Position numbers and translations under genes: made by a program. A stretch of 36,429 nucleotides of DNA from Rhodospirillales bacterium (lineage in GTDB: Bacteria > Pseudomonadota > Alphaproteobacteria > Rhodospirillales > WMHbin7): assembly GCA_016215555.1 (NCBI GenBank), contig JACRJC010000070.1, forward strand, positions 1 to 36,429, read 5' to 3'. Within the stretch, counting starts at the first letter, position 1; each line of letters begins with the position of its first letter. This document shows positions 16,619-25,356 of the stretch, piece by piece. The notes below the pieces were generated by a model, which was given only the letters and a program-made list of their open reading frames with translations, was not told the DNA's origin and searched no databases.

Positions 16619-16805
16619 TATTTTCTACAATCCCCATGGCGCGCCGGAACTGGCCTGCGACAATTGCGGCTGCCGCTGGTACGACCGCATGAACAGTTGC
16701 TGCTATGAATGCGGCCAACCCGTCACCGACGAAATGGTGGCCGAGTTCAACCAGGCCCTGGAAGCCTTCAACCGCCAGCAGGAAGCCAAGCGGCCCGGCA
16801 AATAA
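16614..16805 (+). CDS. Small four-cysteine (zinc-ribbon-like) protein
   Basis: This 63-residue protein has a CDNC pair near residue 15 and a CYEC pair near residue 30, with two further cysteines (GC and CC) between. The C-x2-C ... C-x2-C layout suggests a zinc ribbon or rubredoxin-like knuckle, followed by a short charged helix to the C-terminus. The start ATG at 16614 has only a weak AGGG upstream. It was probably once directly coupled to the 134-aa gene before the repeat cluster entered. A metal-binding accessory role for the pathway is inferred from position. Confidence 0.72.
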   Translation: MSIFYNPHGAPELACDNCGCRWYDRMNSCCYECGQPVTDEMVAEFNQALEAFNRQQEAKRPGK

Positions 16806-16821
16806 TGCCGGGCGGGGAAAA

Positions 16822-17346
16822 CTATGCCGCCCCTTCCTGCCCGATCAGCTGCGCGCCGAAAGCCGAGTTCGATCCGGACAGTTCCTTCCAGCGTTCCAGG
16901 AAGCCTTCCCGTTCCATCGCACCAAGATCGACGGCGAACTTGATCGGCTCGCGGTTTATCCACTGTCCTTGCGTCATCGCCGCCTCATGCTTGATCACCG
17001 TGCCGCCGGTAGCCTTGGCGATCATCTCGGCGCGCTTTTGCGCCAATTCCGGCCCACTGCCGTCATTGGGCAGTTTCCAGCCGACTTGACTGCCCATGGC
17101 GTTCGACATGACGGCGGCGCCGCTGTTTTCGAGTGTCGCCACCGTCTTGCCGTTCAGCACCACACTGGCATATTCGCCATAGCTGGTTTTTCCGGTAGGG
17201 CGGGTGAACATCTGCTCGATTATCTTTTTCTCTTCGAGCTTGAAGGCCTTTTCCTCTTGGGGACTTAGGCGGTGAATTTTCAACTTCTCGGTATCGATCT
17301 GCTTCATCTGGCTGATGTCAATGCGCAAGCCGGGTTCGGTGACCAT
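16822..17346 (-). CDS. Hypothetical protein downstream of priA
   Basis: This 174-residue protein is of unknown family. The start ATG at 17346 has AAAGGA 8 bases upstream. It has no signal peptide or membrane segments. The N-terminal half is charged (QEEKAFKLEEKKIIEQM), and the middle contains SYGEYASVVLNGKTVATLENSG, which looks strand-rich. It lies 54 bp after priA on the same strand and converges on the four-cysteine gene. GGGCGG (16810-16815) and CCGCCC (16827-16832) could form a hairpin at the convergent junction, without a T run. Confidence 0.65.
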   Translation of the reverse strand: MVTEPGLRIDISQMKQIDTEKLKIHRLSPQEEKAFKLEEKKIIEQMFTRPTGKTSYGEYASVVLNGKTVATLENSGAAVMSNAMGSQVGWKLPNDGSGPELAQKRAEMIAKATGGTVIKHEAAMTQGQWINREPIKFAVDLGAMEREGFLERWKELSGSNSAFGAQLIGQEGAA

Positions 17347-17400
17347 GGCGCGAATCCTTTCTCGGTGAGCGCAAGCTGAGAAGCAATCGCCGTGCCAGGC

Positions 17401-19563
17401 TTAATAAAAACTCACCGGATCGACATCGACCTGAATGCGGGCCTGTTTGGGGCAGGGCACCGCGCCCAGCCAACGCCGCAGATAAGTTTGCATCTTGATT
17501 CCGAAGGCGGTCTTCACCAGCAGACGCGCCCGATGGCGCCCACGCAGCAGAGCCAGAGGGGCGGGCGCCGGTCCCAACACCTCGACCCCTTCCTGGCGGG
17601 GCGCGGCAGAGGCCAGGGCCTGCGCGTAGCGCGAGGTGGTGGCAGGGTCGGGACTGGAGACGATGAGTCCGGCCAGGCGGCCGAAAGGCGGCATGCCGGC
17701 CTTTCGCCGCTCCTCGGCTTCGGCTTCCAGAAACCGCTCGACATCGCCATGCGAAAGGGCCGCCATCACCGGATGCTCGGGCTGCCAGGTCTGCACCAGC
17801 ACCCGGCCCTTCTTCAGGGCCCGCCCGGCCCGGCCCGCCACCTGCCACAGCAACTGGAAGGTTTTTTCGCTGGCCCGCAGATCGCCGCCGGCCAGGCCCA
17901 GATCGGCATCGACGACGCCGACCAGCGTCAATTGCGGGAAATGGTGCCCCTTGGCCACCATTTGGGTGCCGATCAGGATGTCGATCTCGTGCCGTTCCAT
18001 GCGCCCCACCAGTTCGGTGATGGCTCTGGGGCTTTCCATCAAATCGCTGGCCATCACTTCGATGCGGGCATCGGGGAAACGCGCCACCGCCTCCTCGGCC
18101 AGGCGCTCGACGCCGGGGCCCAAGGCGACCAGCGTTTCCTTCTCGCCGCAGGAGGGGCAGGCATCGGGCGGCGGCAACGTATGGCCGCAATGATGGCAGA
18201 CCAGCTTGTGCTGGCTGCGATGCTCGACCATCCAGGCCGTGCAATTGGGGCATTGGAAGCGATAGCCGCAGGACCGGCACAAGGTCAGCGGCGCATAGCC
18301 CCGCCGGTTCAGGAACAGCAGCGATTGCTCGCCCGCCTTCAATGTTTCGTCCACGGCCCGGACCAGAGGCTCGGACAGCCAGGCATGGCGCTGGGGCGGA
18401 AATTTGCGCATGTCGATGCGCTTGACGTCGGGCAGTTCGGCAGACCCATGGCGCGACGGCAGATGCACATGCTTGTAGCGGCCCTGCCTGGCATTGGCCG
18501 CCGTCTCCAAGGATGGCGTGGCCGAGGCCAGGATGCAGGGAATGCCCCCCAGGTGCGCCCTCACCACCGCCATGTCGCGGGCGTGATAGATGACGCCCTC
18601 TTCTTGCTTGAAGGCCTGGTCATGTTCCTCATCGACGATAATCAGGCCCAGTTCGGCCAAGGGCAGGAACAGCGCCGAACGCGCCCCCACCACCAGCCGC
18701 GCCTGACCCTCCGCCACCGCCCGCCATGTGTCGCGCCGACGCGCCGGCGTGACTTCCGAATGCCAGACGGCGGGGGCAACCCCGAAGCGCGCCTTGAAGC
18801 GCTCCAACCATTGCGCCGAAAGGGCGATTTCGGGCAGCAGGACCAGCACTTGCCGTCCCTTTTGCAATGCCGCCGCCACCGCCTCGAAATAGACCTCGGT
18901 CTTGCCCGAGCCGGTGACGCCATCCAGCAGCGTCACCGAATAGCCCTCGGCCTGGCGCAACTCAGCCGCCACCGCCTGTTGGTCGGGCGACAGGGTTGGT
19001 CCTGGCCGGCCCCAATCGGGGGCATGAAACAGCCGGGGCGGAGCCTGCGGGGCTTGCGTCAAGGCGCCCAGCTTCACCAAATCGCGCACCGCCCCGGCCC
19101 CCACCCCGGCCCCGACCGCTATTTCCGAAACCGGGCGGGCCAGCCCGTCGGCCAGCAATTCCTGGATGCGCTTGCGGGCCGGGGTCGGCTTGACCTCGGC
19201 CCCTTCCGCCCAGCGATAGGCGGCCTGACGTTTGGGCGGCTCCAGCGCTTCTTGCACGCTTAAGGCCATTTTCAGAACCGCCCCCGGGGGGCTGAGCGTA
19301 TAGGCCGCCACCCAATCGATGAAACGCCTGGCCGCCTCGGCCATCGGGGGCAGGTCCAAAACCGCCTGAATGGGCTTGAGCTTGGTCAGGGCCACCGAAC
19401 CGGGGGGGGAATCCCAGACCACGCCTTCGAGATAACGATTCCCTAACGGTACGCGCACATACTGGCCGGGCCGGACCATGAGACCCGCCGGCGCCGCATA
19501 GTCATAGGCCCCCGCCAAAGGCAGGGGCAGCAGCACGGCAAGGCGGGTATCGGGCTCGGTCAT
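17401..19563 (-). CDS. priA: Primosomal replication restart helicase PriA
   Basis: This 720-residue 3'-5' superfamily 2 helicase reloads the replisome at stalled forks. Walker A is GVTGSGKTE with Lys221, and the DEEH box is at 311-314. Eight cysteines bind two zinc ions (Cys429, 432, 438, 441, 456, 459, 469 and 472). The N-terminal DNA-binding domain (residues 1-105) contains the typical [15 protein letters not shown]. Length is normal. The start ATG at 19563 gives [16 protein letters not shown]. It is divergent from the DUF484 gene, with only 36 bp between them. Confidence 0.95.
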   Translation of the reverse strand: MTEPDTRLAVLLPLPLAGAYDYAAPAGLMVRPGQYVRVPLGNRYLEGVVWDSPPGSVALTKLKPIQAVLDLPPMAEAARRFIDWVAAYTLSPPGAVLKMALSVQEALEPPKRQAAYRWAEGAEVKPTPARKRIQELLADGLARPVSEIAVGAGVGAGAVRDLVKLGALTQAPQAPPRLFHAPDWGRPGPTLSPDQQAVAAELRQAEGYSVTLLDGVTGSGKTEVYFEAVAAALQKGRQVLVLLPEIALSAQWLERFKARFGVAPAVWHSEVTPARRRDTWRAVAEGQARLVVGARSALFLPLAELGLIIVDEEHDQAFKQEEGVIYHARDMAVVRAHLGGIPCILASATPSLETAANARQGRYKHVHLPSRHGSAELPDVKRIDMRKFPPQRHAWLSEPLVRAVDETLKAGEQSLLFLNRRGYAPLTLCRSCGYRFQCPNCTAWMVEHRSQHKLVCHHCGHTLPPPDACPSCGEKETLVALGPGVERLAEEAVARFPDARIEVMASDLMESPRAITELVGRMERHEIDILIGTQMVAKGHHFPQLTLVGVVDADLGLAGGDLRASEKTFQLLWQVAGRAGRALKKGRVLVQTWQPEHPVMAALSHGDVERFLEAEAEERRKAGMPPFGRLAGLIVSSPDPATTSRYAQALASAAPRQEGVEVLGPAPAPLALLRGRHRARLLVKTAFGIKMQTYLRRWLGAVPCPKQARIQVDVDPVSFY

Positions 19564-19599
19564 CGGCCCTAGATTAGCAGCTTTGGGAATGACGACACC

Positions 19600-20277
19600 A
19601 TGAGTGAAAAGCCCTTGGAAATCGACGCCGTCCAGGTTCTGAAATTCCTGGAACGCAATCCCGATTTCCTGTCCCACCATCCTCAGGCTCTGGACATTCT
19701 GTCCCCGCCCGACCGTTTCGGCGAGCGGCGCGTCGTCGATATGCAGAATATGATGATGCGCCGCCTGCAGGACCGCATGGAGCGCCTCAAGGCCGATGCC
19801 GGCGAGGTGGTGGCCATCACCAGGGCCAATCTCTCCAGCCAGTCGCGCACCCAGGCCGTGGTTCTGGCCCTGGTCGAGGCGCCGGACATCAACGGATTCC
19901 TGCGCGTCATCGCCGAGGATTTGCCGATGCTGCTCGACCTCGACGCCGCCGTGCTGGCCTTCGAGGAAGACATCTTTCCGGAATTTCATTCGCCGGTCAT
20001 CGCCAAGATCGACACCGGCACCGTGGCCGAGCTGATGCTGGGCAAGGAGGCGCTGCTGCGCGCCAGTTTAAGCGTCGAAGACGGCATCTATGGCGCCGCC
20101 GCGCCGCTGATCATGTCGGACGGGCTGGGCCGCCTGTCGGTCAATGGCGTGCCCGGCCTGATGTGCCTGGGGTCGCGCTATGAAGGCATGTTCGAGCCCG
20201 GCCAGGGCCTGGACCTGTTCATGTTCCTGGCCCGCGTCATCGAGCGCATGGCCGAGCGGGTGCTGAACCACCGATGA
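19600..20277 (+). CDS. DUF484 family protein
   Basis: This 225-residue protein begins with the DUF484 signature ([19 protein letters not shown]), then a short coiled coil ([17 protein letters not shown]), then a GAF-like domain to the end. It overlaps xerC by ATGA (20274-20277). DUF484 next to xerC is a conserved proteobacterial arrangement, but its biochemical function is not established. Confidence 0.85.
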   Translation: MSEKPLEIDAVQVLKFLERNPDFLSHHPQALDILSPPDRFGERRVVDMQNMMMRRLQDRMERLKADAGEVVAITRANLSSQSRTQAVVLALVEAPDINGFLRVIAEDLPMLLDLDAAVLAFEEDIFPEFHSPVIAKIDTGTVAELMLGKEALLRASLSVEDGIYGAAAPLIMSDGLGRLSVNGVPGLMCLGSRYEGMFEPGQGLDLFMFLARVIERMAERVLNHR

Positions 20278-21212
20278 GCGATCTGGCGCTATCGGCGGCC
20301 CCCGATGTGGCGGCGGCGGCGCAAGACTGGCTGGCCTGGCTGGGGAACGAACGGCGCGCTTCCAAACATACGCTGGACGCCTATGGCCGCGATCTGGCGA
20401 TTTTCCTGTCCTTCCTGACTAGGCATCTGGGCGCGCCGGCCTCGCTGGAGGCGCTGGGCGGCTTGAAGCCCTTCGATCTGCGGGCCTTCCTGGCCAAGCG
20501 CGGGGCCGAGAAGATTTCCCGCACCAGCCTGGCCCGCGAACTCTCGGCGCTGCGCGGATTCTTCCGCCATCTCGACCGCGAAGGATTGGTCCATAATCCG
20601 GCCATCGCCGCCATCCGCTCGCCCAAACTGCCCCGCAGCGTGCCCAAGGCCTTGAACCAGGACGACGCGCTGGCGGCGCTGGAAGCCACCAACGATCTCG
20701 ACCAGCCGGCCTGGATGAAGGCCCGCGATCAGGCCCTGTTCGCGCTTCTTTACGGGGCCGGGCTGCGCCTGGCCGAGGCGCTGTCGGTCAAGCACGCGGA
20801 TTTGCCGCTGGGCGATGCCATGGCCATCACCGGCAAGGGCGGCAAGACCCGCATCGTGCCCATCCTGCCCTTGGTGGCCCAGGCGGTGGCCGATTACGCC
20901 GCCACCTGCCCCTATCGGGGCGAGGGCGATTCCCTGTTGTTCGTGGGGGCTCGGGGCGGACCCTTGAATCCCGGCGTCGTCCAGCGTCAGATGCGCCGCG
21001 TGCGCACGCTGTTGGGATTGCCCGAAACCGCCACCCCGCACGCGCTGCGCCATAGTTTCGCCACCCATCTGCTGGGCTCGGGCGGCGATCTGCGGACCAT
21101 CCAGGAATTGCTGGGCCATGCCTCGCTGTCCACCACCCAGCGCTATACGGCGGTGGACGAGGCTTCCTTGATGCGCACCTACAACGCCGCCCATCCCAGG
21201 GCGCGGGGGTAG
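20274..21212 (+). CDS. xerC: Tyrosine recombinase XerC
   Basis: This 312-residue recombinase resolves chromosome dimers at dif together with XerD. The catalytic set is complete: Arg165 (GAGLRLAEAL), Lys191 (TGKGGK), His256 and Arg259 (HALRHSFATHLL), His282 (LGHASLSTTQRY) and the nucleophile Tyr291. The SAM-like DNA-binding domain occupies about residues 10-105. The length, DUF484 partner and intact motifs indicate housekeeping XerC rather than an integrase. A toxin-antitoxin operator begins 5 bp after its stop. Confidence 0.93.
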   Translation: MSDLALSAAPDVAAAAQDWLAWLGNERRASKHTLDAYGRDLAIFLSFLTRHLGAPASLEALGGLKPFDLRAFLAKRGAEKISRTSLARELSALRGFFRHLDREGLVHNPAIAAIRSPKLPRSVPKALNQDDALAALEATNDLDQPAWMKARDQALFALLYGAGLRLAEALSVKHADLPLGDAMAITGKGGKTRIVPILPLVAQAVADYAATCPYRGEGDSLLFVGARGGPLNPGVVQRQMRRVRTLLGLPETATPHALRHSFATHLLGSGGDLRTIQELLGHASLSTTQRYTAVDEASLMRTYNAAHPRARG

Positions 21213-21216
21213 GCGC

Positions 21217-21268
21217 TTCGCCATTAGCGAATTTCCCTCTTGACGCGACATTCGCTATCGGCGAAAAT
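21217..21268 (+). promoter_or_regulatory. Promoter and operator of the RelE/XRE toxin-antitoxin operon
   Basis: An inverted repeat with 16-bp arms (21217-21232 and 21250-21265) matches at 14 of 16 positions. TTGACG (21240-21245) and GAAAAT (21263-21268) are spaced by 17 bp and make a good sigma70 promoter, so the right arm covers the spacer. Autorepression by the HTH antitoxin is expected. The -10 ends 6 bases before the toxin GTG, implying a leaderless transcript. Confidence 0.65.
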
Positions 21269-21274
21269 ACGTCC

Positions 21275-21532
21275 GTGAAACTTGAAATCGCCAAATCCGC
21301 TTTCAAGACCCTTGATGGCCTGCAGCCAAAGCTGCGGGCTGCAATGTATGCGGAGTTGCTCCGCCTAGCCGCTGCCCCATATGGGAATCACCCAAATGCT
21401 AAACGGCTGAAAGGGGCTGACGACATGTTCCGCCTTCGCCACGGCGACTGGCGGATTTTATACAGTCTGGATCGAGAAACCGACACGCTTCGCGTTGCTG
21501 CTATTGAAACCCGAGGAGGGGTTTACAAATGA
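21275..21532 (+). CDS. RelE/ParE-family toxin
   Basis: This 85-residue protein fits RelE/ParE mRNA interferases or gyrase poisons: MKLEIAKSAFKTLDGL, then NHPNAKRLKG, then the core FRLRHGDWRILYSLD and a final strand ending near the C-terminus. The basic residues in KRLKG and RLRHGDWR are where RelE-type active residues usually lie. The start is GTG at 21275 with no ribosome binding site. It overlaps the antitoxin by ATGA, giving the toxin-first order also found in HigBA-type operons. Confidence 0.85.
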   Translation: MKLEIAKSAFKTLDGLQPKLRAAMYAELLRLAAAPYGNHPNAKRLKGADDMFRLRHGDWRILYSLDRETDTLRVAAIETRGGVYK

Positions 21533-21921
21533 ACTCCATCCACCCAATTGCCCAAACCGACGAGACGGTAACGCTGTCGCGCGCCGATTATGAAGCGCTG
21601 CTTGAAGCGCTAGAGGATGCGCAAGATATTGCGACCATCCTTGCCGTTGATGATGCCGTCAAGCGCGGCGAAGACGAATATCTTCCCGGCGAACTGGTCA
21701 TGCGCCTGATCGAAGGCGAGCATCCGGTGCGCGTCTGGCGCGAACATCGCGGCCTGACCGCCAAGGCGCTGGCCGAGAAGGCGGGCGTCAGCGCCGCTTA
21801 TCTTTCGGAAATCGAATCTTGCAAGAAACCCGGCAGCCTGGACGCCATGGCCAAAATCGCCCGGGCGCTTTCCGTGCAGGTGGACGATTTGCTGGCGTGG
21901 CAGAGGGGGGAGGGCGAATGA
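21529..21921 (+). CDS. Antitoxin with XRE-type helix-turn-helix
   Basis: This 130-residue protein has an N-terminal segment (TLSRADYEALLEALED, residues 15-30) resembling Phd/RelB-type antitoxin dimerisation regions, and a C-terminal XRE helix-turn-helix at about 68-122 (LTAKALAEKAGVSAAYLSEIE). It should neutralise the preceding RelE-like toxin and bind the upstream inverted repeat. A strong GAGGAGGGG site lies before its ATG, unlike the toxin. Its stop abuts the stop of a minus-strand short frame at 21922. Confidence 0.85.
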   Translation: MNSIHPIAQTDETVTLSRADYEALLEALEDAQDIATILAVDDAVKRGEDEYLPGELVMRLIEGEHPVRVWREHRGLTAKALAEKAGVSAAYLSEIESCKKPGSLDAMAKIARALSVQVDDLLAWQRGEGE

Positions 21922-22077
21922 TTATTTCGTGCAACTCCTATATCCGACTAAAGGACAAACAGTTCTTAGAAATTTTTCCGTCAATTCCTGAAGCGGTCCA
22001 AAGTCGGGATATTCCTTATAGCCAGTGACGATATACCGTAACTCAGTCGAGGCGTGCGGCTTGCCAATAAGGCGCAT
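21922..22077 (-). CDS. Short hypothetical frame downstream of brnA
   Basis: This frame encodes 51 residues from the ATG at 22077; GGAGGAA lies about 14 bases upstream, too far to be ideal. The frame is open further back to the brnA stop region. Base composition is lower in GC than in the neighbours. No family is recognised. It may be a third gene of the brnTA transcript, a fragment of a decayed gene, or non-coding. Confidence 0.3.
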   Translation of the reverse strand: MRLIGKPHASTELRYIVTGYKEYPDFGPLQELTEKFLRTVCPLVGYRSCTK

Positions 22078-22131
22078 AATTGGGATGTCCGTTTCCTCCA
22101 ACAATACAAGCCGATAGCCGTTGTGCGTTCC

Positions 22132-22413
22132 TCATCCCCCATGCGCGGCCAGCCATTCGCGCAAGGCGACATTGACGCGCCCCTGCCAGCCGCGTCCGGT
22201 GCCGCGAAAACGTTGCAGCACATCCGCCGACAAACGGATCGAAATCAGCTCTTTCGTCGGCGCTTTCTGGGGGCCACGCCTACGCGAAGAAAGCGTCTTG
22301 CGCAAACCCTCGGGAAGGTCAGCGAACGCCACCGCTTTTGCGAAATCCGCCTTGGTCAACTCGCGGACTTCGCCGCTTTTGTCAGTCAGGGCTTTTCGTT
22401 TTTGGTTTGCCAT
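22132..22413 (-). CDS. brnA: BrnA antitoxin
   Basis: This 93-residue antitoxin has a C-terminal ribbon-helix-helix-like DNA-binding part (ISIRLSADVLQRFRGTGRGWQ, then VNVALREWLAAH), as in BrnA. The N-terminal half carries the toxin-binding region (DLPEGLRKTL). The ATG at 22413 has GAGGCGG upstream with suitable spacing. It overlaps brnT by 32 bp, the usual layout of the family. BrnA binds BrnT and represses the operon. Confidence 0.88.
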   Translation of the reverse strand: MANQKRKALTDKSGEVRELTKADFAKAVAFADLPEGLRKTLSSRRRGPQKAPTKELISIRLSADVLQRFRGTGRGWQGRVNVALREWLAAHGG

Positions 22414-22666
22414 ATTTTTCCGCCTCTCGGGCATTGGCCTTGCGAAAACTGATGACCCGGATTCCTTCGGGCACAGGGGTGAAACAAAGAACGTGCAGAC
22501 AATCACCCAAATAGCCGATGGCGATCAGGCGCTGCTCGCCATAAGCCTTGCGGTCGTCGTTCAGAAAGATCGCCGTCTCAAATTCCAAGTCTCGAGCCCG
22601 CTCAACTGACAGGCCGCGATGATGGATATTCCAATCGTCCTTGTCCGGATCGAACACGATCTTCAT
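22382..22666 (-). CDS. brnT: BrnT ribonuclease toxin
   Basis: This 94-residue RelE-fold toxin inhibits translation by RNA cleavage. It shows the BrnT pattern: FDPDKDDWNIHHRGLSVERA near the start, a central ERLxxIG-like segment (EQRLIAIGYLGD), then RVISFRKANAREAEKY at the end, holding the conserved Arg residues. The likely start is the ATG at 22666; another in-frame ATG at 22672 is closer to the promoter than expected. There is no ribosome binding site, and the -10 ends 6 bases before the ATG, so the message is probably leaderless. Confidence 0.9.
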   Translation of the reverse strand: MKIVFDPDKDDWNIHHRGLSVERARDLEFETAIFLNDDRKAYGEQRLIAIGYLGDCLHVLCFTPVPEGIRVISFRKANAREAEKYGKPKTKSPD

Positions 22667-22672
22667 GCACAT

Positions 22673-22700
22673 ATTGTATATATAATTTGGACTGGGTCAA
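22673..22700 (-). promoter_or_regulatory. brnTA promoter and AT-rich near-palindrome
   Basis: On the minus strand, TTGACC (22700-22695) and TACAAT (22678-22673) are spaced by 16 bp. ATTATATATACAAT overlapping the -10 is palindromic at 12 of 14 positions and could be the BrnA operator. This is the most AT-rich stretch nearby. Confidence 0.65.
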
Positions 22701-22708
22701 GCATGCGT

Positions 22709-22734
22709 AAAAAAGCCCCCGGTTTCCCGGGGGC
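22709..22734 (-). terminator. Rho-independent terminator of tpx
   Basis: On the minus strand the stem AGCCCCCGGG/CCGGGGGCT with an AAA loop is followed by six T residues. It lies just after tpx and just upstream of the brnT promoter, insulating the two. Confidence 0.9.
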
Positions 22735-22758
22735 TCTTGCACTTTCTTGAACGTTGAA

Positions 22759-23256
22759 CTACTTCGCGGCGGCGATGGCGGCGTCGTAATCGGGTTCCTG
22801 GGTGATTTCGGGAACCAGTTGCGCATAGGCGACCTTGCCGTCCTTGATAACCACCACGGCGCGGGCCAAAAGCCCGGCCAAGGGGCCGTCGATGATTTTC
22901 ACGCCGTAACGATTGCCGAAATCCTTGTCGCGGATGTCGGAAACCGAGGAAACGCGGTCCAGCCCCTCGGCGCCGCAAAAGCGCTTATGGGCGAAGGGCA
23001 GATCGGCCGAGGCGCAGAGCACGACGGCGCTGCCCAGCTTGGACAGTTCGCTGTTGAAGCGGCGCACCGAGGCGGCGCAGACCGGGGTGTCGATGCTGGG
23101 AAAAATGTTCAGAACCACGGTCTTTCCGGCCAGATCCTTGAGCGAGACGTCGGCCAGATCGATGTTGACCAGTTTGAAATCGGGGGCGGCGCTGCCCTTG
23201 GCTGGCAGTTGGCCGTTGGTGTTAATCGGATTGCCTTTGAGCGTAACGGAAGCCAT
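22759..23256 (-). CDS. tpx: Thiol peroxidase
   Basis: This 165-residue atypical 2-Cys peroxiredoxin reduces hydroperoxides using thioredoxin. The peroxidatic Cys60 is in PSIDTPVC and the resolving Cys94 is in FAHKRFC, the spacing typical of Tpx. An extra Cys81 is in [11 protein letters not shown]. The ATG at 23256 has AAGGAG 10 bases upstream; earlier in-frame codons encode no family sequence. It is a single-gene unit with its own terminator, divergent from the methyltransferase gene. Confidence 0.95.
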   Translation of the reverse strand: MASVTLKGNPINTNGQLPAKGSAAPDFKLVNIDLADVSLKDLAGKTVVLNIFPSIDTPVCAASVRRFNSELSKLGSAVVLCASADLPFAHKRFCGAEGLDRVSSVSDIRDKDFGNRYGVKIIDGPLAGLLARAVVVIKDGKVAYAQLVPEITQEPDYDAAIAAAK

Positions 23257-23395
23257 GAGCGCAAATCTCCTTGTCGATGATGCGTGAAATTGGCGTCTTG
23301 ACCCCTTCTTTTCAAGGGCGCCCCCCCTTTCCGTCTGTTGCCCGCCGCCTTGGGATCGGTTCAAATGGAGCGCCGCCAAGCCGGGAGCCGGAAAG

Positions 23396-24118
23396 ATGCT
23401 GCTTGTTTTTACCGATCGGACAACCTTGCTGTCGGCCTTGCCGCCCGGCCTGACCGGAGCCGAGATCGGCACCGCCGGCGGCGATTTCGCCCAAGCCATC
23501 CTGGACCGCTCGGCACCGGCGAGACTTCACTTGATCGATCCTTATCGCTTCATCGACTCGCCCGATTACTTGCCGGACATGAGCAATGTCGATGACGCCG
23601 AGGGCGAGCGGCGGTTTCGTTTCGTGCAGGACCGTTTCGCAACTCCCATCGCCAGCGGCCAGGTGGCGCTGCATCGGGCCGCGTCGCCAAAAATCGCCGC
23701 CCAATTCGACGATGACTATTTCGATTACGTCTATATCGACGGCAACCACACCCAAAGCGCCGTGGCCGCCGACCTTGACGCCTTCGACCGCAAGGTCAAG
23801 CCCGAAGGCCTGATCATGGGCCATGACTATGTCGCCCATCCCGGCGCCAAGGCCCTTAATTTCGGCGTCGTCGAGGCCGTCAACGCCTTCGTGAAAAAGA
23901 CGGGTTGCGAATTCCTGATGCTGACCTATGAGGGCGCGCCCAGTTTCATCCTGGCCAAAAACCGGGGATCGCCCCTGGCGCAGCGGCTGGTTTCGGCGGT
24001 TCTAAGCTCGATGATTCCCGCCGTCGCCATCTTGAAGGCCGAGGACAAGGTCATGGGGCAATGGGATGTCTGCAACGAACAGGGCGAGCGCATGCGCACG
24101 CTGCTAGCCTTTCGCTGA
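23396..24118 (+). CDS. Class I SAM-dependent methyltransferase (Methyltransf_24 type)
   Basis: This 240-residue protein has SAM motif I as [16 protein letters not shown] near residue 21 and a catalytic-core segment [18 protein letters not shown] near 110, typical of the Methyltransf_24 group. Many of these act on sugars or small acceptors in surface-polysaccharide clusters, but nothing here defines the substrate. GGGAG lies 8 bases before the ATG. Its last 15 bp overlap the 3' end of the convergent MFS gene. Confidence 0.82.
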   Translation: MLLVFTDRTTLLSALPPGLTGAEIGTAGGDFAQAILDRSAPARLHLIDPYRFIDSPDYLPDMSNVDDAEGERRFRFVQDRFATPIASGQVALHRAASPKIAAQFDDDYFDYVYIDGNHTQSAVAADLDAFDRKVKPEGLIMGHDYVAHPGAKALNFGVVEAVNAFVKKTGCEFLMLTYEGAPSFILAKNRGSPLAQRLVSAVLSSMIPAVAILKAEDKVMGQWDVCNEQGERMRTLLAFR

Positions 24119-25309
24119 CCCTTTGGCCGTCAGCAGAAGAAGAGCGACGGCGCCGGGGATCGCCGCCAAACCCAGAACCGCAAAGCCCAGGCCGAAGCCC
24201 AGCGCCGATGCCCCGCCAGACAAATCGATGGCCAGGCCCATGGCGACGGGGGCAAAAAAGGCGGCGCCAAACCCCACCACCGAATGCAGCGCCATGGTGG
24301 CTCCGCGCCGCCCTTGTTCTGCCGCCTGGACGGCGCCGGCGGTGAGCGCCGCCGAATCGCCCAGGATCAGAATGCCGTGTAGCAGGCACAGAATGGCCAC
24401 CCAGACATAAGGGCCGTCGGCAGCGAAGCCGATGCCCAGCGCCAGCGCCCCGCTGGCCAGCAACGCCGTCAGCACGGCCTTTCGCCGCCCGAACTTCATG
24501 GCCAACTCGCCGCCGACGATGCTGGAGACCATGCCCGAAAGCGACACCAGACTGGCCATCGTGGCCGGACCGGGAACGGCCAAATCGCCGGATGCGGATT
24601 GCGCCGCCGCGTAGGTCAGAAAGGCCACCATCCAGCCGCGCTGTCCGAACAATTCCCAGCAATGAGCGCCGTAGGCCAGGATATAGCCCATCGCTTCTCT
24701 GTTGCGCAGCACGGGGCGGAAATCCAAAAGATGCCCGGGTTGCGGCGGCGGCGGCTTGCGTTTGGCAAGAAAGACCAGGGCCAGCAGCAGGGCCGAGGCG
24801 GCGCCGCAGGCCGCCAGCAGAAACGCCGCCTGCCAGCCCAGATGCTGGGCCGACCAGCCCGACACCGCATAGCCCAAGGCCGAGCCGAGGCCGAAGCTGG
24901 CGGTGTAAAAGGCGCTGACCCGGGACGGTTTTGACCCCTCATAGCGGTCCAACAGCGCCTTCAAGCCCGGCATATAGACGGCGGCCAATCCGACCCCGGC
25001 CAAGCCCTGAAAGCAAAGCGCCGTCCAGAAACCCTGGGCCAGAAAAGCGAAAGCCAGATTCGAGAGCAGCAGAATGGCAGCGCCCAGCATGAAAATGCGC
25101 TTGGCGTCGATACGGTCGGCCAGCGCCGACAACCAGGCCACCGCGATTGTGTAACCCGCGAAATAAATGCCGTTGATCCAGCCCGCCTCGGTGTTGGAGA
25201 GGCCCCATTCCCGCTGGAACAAGGTGAGCAGGGCGGGAAAGGCGAAGACGCCCATCACCGATCCCACCAGGGCCAGGCACATGACGGCAACAAGCAAAAT
25301 TGGCTTCAT
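24104..25309 (-). CDS. Major facilitator superfamily transporter
   Basis: This 401-residue protein has about 12 hydrophobic segments. The loop 2-3 motif of the family is seen as WLSALADRIDAKRIFMLGAA, and a related sequence after segment 8, GGELAMKFGRRKAVLTALL, marks the second half. The substrate cannot be deduced. It begins 47 bp after lpdA on the same strand and may be the last gene of the TCA operon transcript. The ribosome binding site is weak. Confidence 0.87.
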   Translation of the reverse strand: MKPILLVAVMCLALVGSVMGVFAFPALLTLFQREWGLSNTEAGWINGIYFAGYTIAVAWLSALADRIDAKRIFMLGAAILLLSNLAFAFLAQGFWTALCFQGLAGVGLAAVYMPGLKALLDRYEGSKPSRVSAFYTASFGLGSALGYAVSGWSAQHLGWQAAFLLAACGAASALLLALVFLAKRKPPPPQPGHLLDFRPVLRNREAMGYILAYGAHCWELFGQRGWMVAFLTYAAAQSASGDLAVPGPATMASLVSLSGMVSSIVGGELAMKFGRRKAVLTALLASGALALGIGFAADGPYVWVAILCLLHGILILGDSAALTAGAVQAAEQGRRGATMALHSVVGFGAAFFAPVAMGLAIDLSGGASALGFGLGFAVLGLAAIPGAVALLLLTAKGSAKG

Positions 25310-25356
25310 GGAGGAAAAAGCCTTCAGCGATCTGCGCGCAGGCCCAAGCGAACCGC

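Noticed and set aside
17392-19263. A 623-codon plus-strand frame across priA
   Set aside because: PriA on the minus strand has all helicase and zinc motifs; the plus frame reads as Gly/Arg/His/Gln-rich shadow.
20274-21212. Phage or integron integrase at an integration hotspot
   Set aside because: The DUF484 partner, length and motifs indicate housekeeping XerC; no att-like repeats or tRNA are adjacent.
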